Origin: JAMXLL01 sp035279875
GTDB lineage: Bacteria; Desulfobacterota; Binatia; Binatales; Binataceae
DNA length: 5,808 nt
NCBI GenBank assembly: GCA_035279875.1
Contig: DATEGX010000427.1
Location: 1-5,808 of the forward strand
Direction of reading: 5' to 3'
A program made the position numbers and the translations under genes. Positions within the stretch are counted from its first letter, which is position 1, and the number at the start of each line of letters is the position of its first letter. The notes beneath the pieces were generated by a model. The model searched no databases. It was not told where the DNA came from and saw only the letters and a program-made list of their open reading frames with translations. Positions 5,579-5,808 of this stretch are shown here, in pieces.

Positions 5579-5744
5579 CTTGCGACTGATGAGCTGAAAA
5601 TCGCTGCATAAGCCCTGATTTGGACTTCGGCTGGGCCGAACGAACGCCGCCCGGCTCTGACTTCGAGACTCGCTTGTTGGCTCTCGGGCTCGCATAATGG
5701 ATCCGACGGCGCCAGGAGCCGATCACCCGAGGACGGCTATACAC
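5579..5744 (+). other. Intergenic gap with one hairpin, no clear promoter or terminator
   Basis: Between rpiA and the next gene there are 166 bases. A perfect 6-bp hairpin TTCGGC-TGG-GCCGAA (5626-5640) is present but has no T-run after it, so it is not a standard intrinsic terminator. CATAAT (5693-5698) looks like a -10 element, but no fitting -35 lies 15-19 bases upstream. The frames on the minus strand here show no family resemblance. Confidence 0.35.
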
Positions 5745-5808
5745 GTGAGTCTTAACGGCAAGGCCGAGATGTTTGCCGGACGCCGCAAACGCTTCATGGA
5801 AGCGATCG
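5745..5808 (+). CDS. Probable M24 peptidase / aminopeptidase P N-terminus, cut by window edge
   Basis: The first 21 codons read MSLNGKAEMFAGRRKRFMEAI and remain open to the right edge. The pattern FAxRRxRFMEAI shortly after the start resembles the N-terminal helix of bacterial Xaa-Pro aminopeptidases (M24B), which begin with a similar RRxxL/M segment before the creatinase-like N domain. GAGGA (5729-5733) lies 11 bases before the GTG start; ATG 5769 in the same frame is an alternative with a weaker upstream site. The metal-binding and catalytic part lies outside the window, so the family call rests on a very short stretch. Confidence 0.5.
   Translation, partial: MSLNGKAEMFAGRRKRFMEAI

Noticed and set aside
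5585..5600. Hammerhead-like or k-turn-like string (CTGATGA followed by CTGAAAA) just after rpiA
   Set aside because: The CUGAUGA and GAAA boxes are separated by only three bases, leaving no stem II, and flanking stems I and III cannot be formed convincingly. Box C/D-like spacing is also wrong, so it is taken as chance.
5626..5640. Hairpin TTCGGC-TGG-GCCGAA as terminator of the rpiA operon
   Set aside because: The stem is perfect but short, and neither strand has a T-run next to it.
4907..5695. Long minus-strand open frame of 262 codons opposite rpiA
   Set aside because: It is antisense to a well-conserved rpiA and has no recognisable domain; it is explained by GC-rich codon usage.

Overview
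The window is GC-rich chromosomal DNA from a bacterium, densely packed with housekeeping metabolism. Codon positions are G/C-rich, start codons are mixed (ATG, GTG, TTG), and short intergenic gaps carry Shine-Dalgarno and intrinsic-terminator signals. The soil-type mix of an SDR next to an acyl-CoA dehydrogenase, a type II homoserine kinase-like protein and a divergent RpiA would fit an uncultivated Binatota / Desulfobacterota-like or similar lineage. That placement is a guess from style, not from a marker gene. No rRNA, tRNA, insertion sequence, CRISPR array or phage gene was seen.

Left part (1-1902, minus strand): an acyl-CoA dehydrogenase gene (TTG start, 775-1902) is followed by a short-chain dehydrogenase/reductase gene whose end lies beyond the left edge (1-692). 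A clear intrinsic terminator (716-750) sits between them, just before the ribosome binding site of the SDR. Both proteins are fatty-acyl/alcohol-type redox enzymes.

Centre (1903-2176): a divergent intergenic region of 274 bases. It holds a plus-strand terminator-like hairpin (1937-1966), three more GC-rich hairpins (2003-2087), and a good sigma70-type promoter (2115-2143) for the rightward genes. The promoter places the first rightward CDS at ATG 2177, not at the longer ATG 2123 that falls inside the promoter spacer.

Right part (2177-5808, plus strand): a homoserine-kinase-II-like APH-fold kinase (2177-3211), then a tightly packed cluster: methylenetetrahydrofolate reductase (3352-4254), GTP cyclohydrolase I (4232-4843, overlapping the reductase by 23 bases) and ribose-5-phosphate isomerase A (4856-5578, 12 bases after folE). 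After a 166-base gap, the first 21 codons of a probable M24/aminopeptidase P gene run off the right edge. Functionally the cluster links folate synthesis (FolE), folate-dependent methyl supply for methionine (MTHFR) and pentose phosphate supply (RpiA); the kinase would act on the neighbouring homoserine/threonine branch.

Nothing here looks like a wholly new system. The points most worth checking are a possible antisense RNA over the acyl-CoA dehydrogenase start, that enzyme's apparently missing catalytic glutamate, and sequence departures in RpiA and the SDR.
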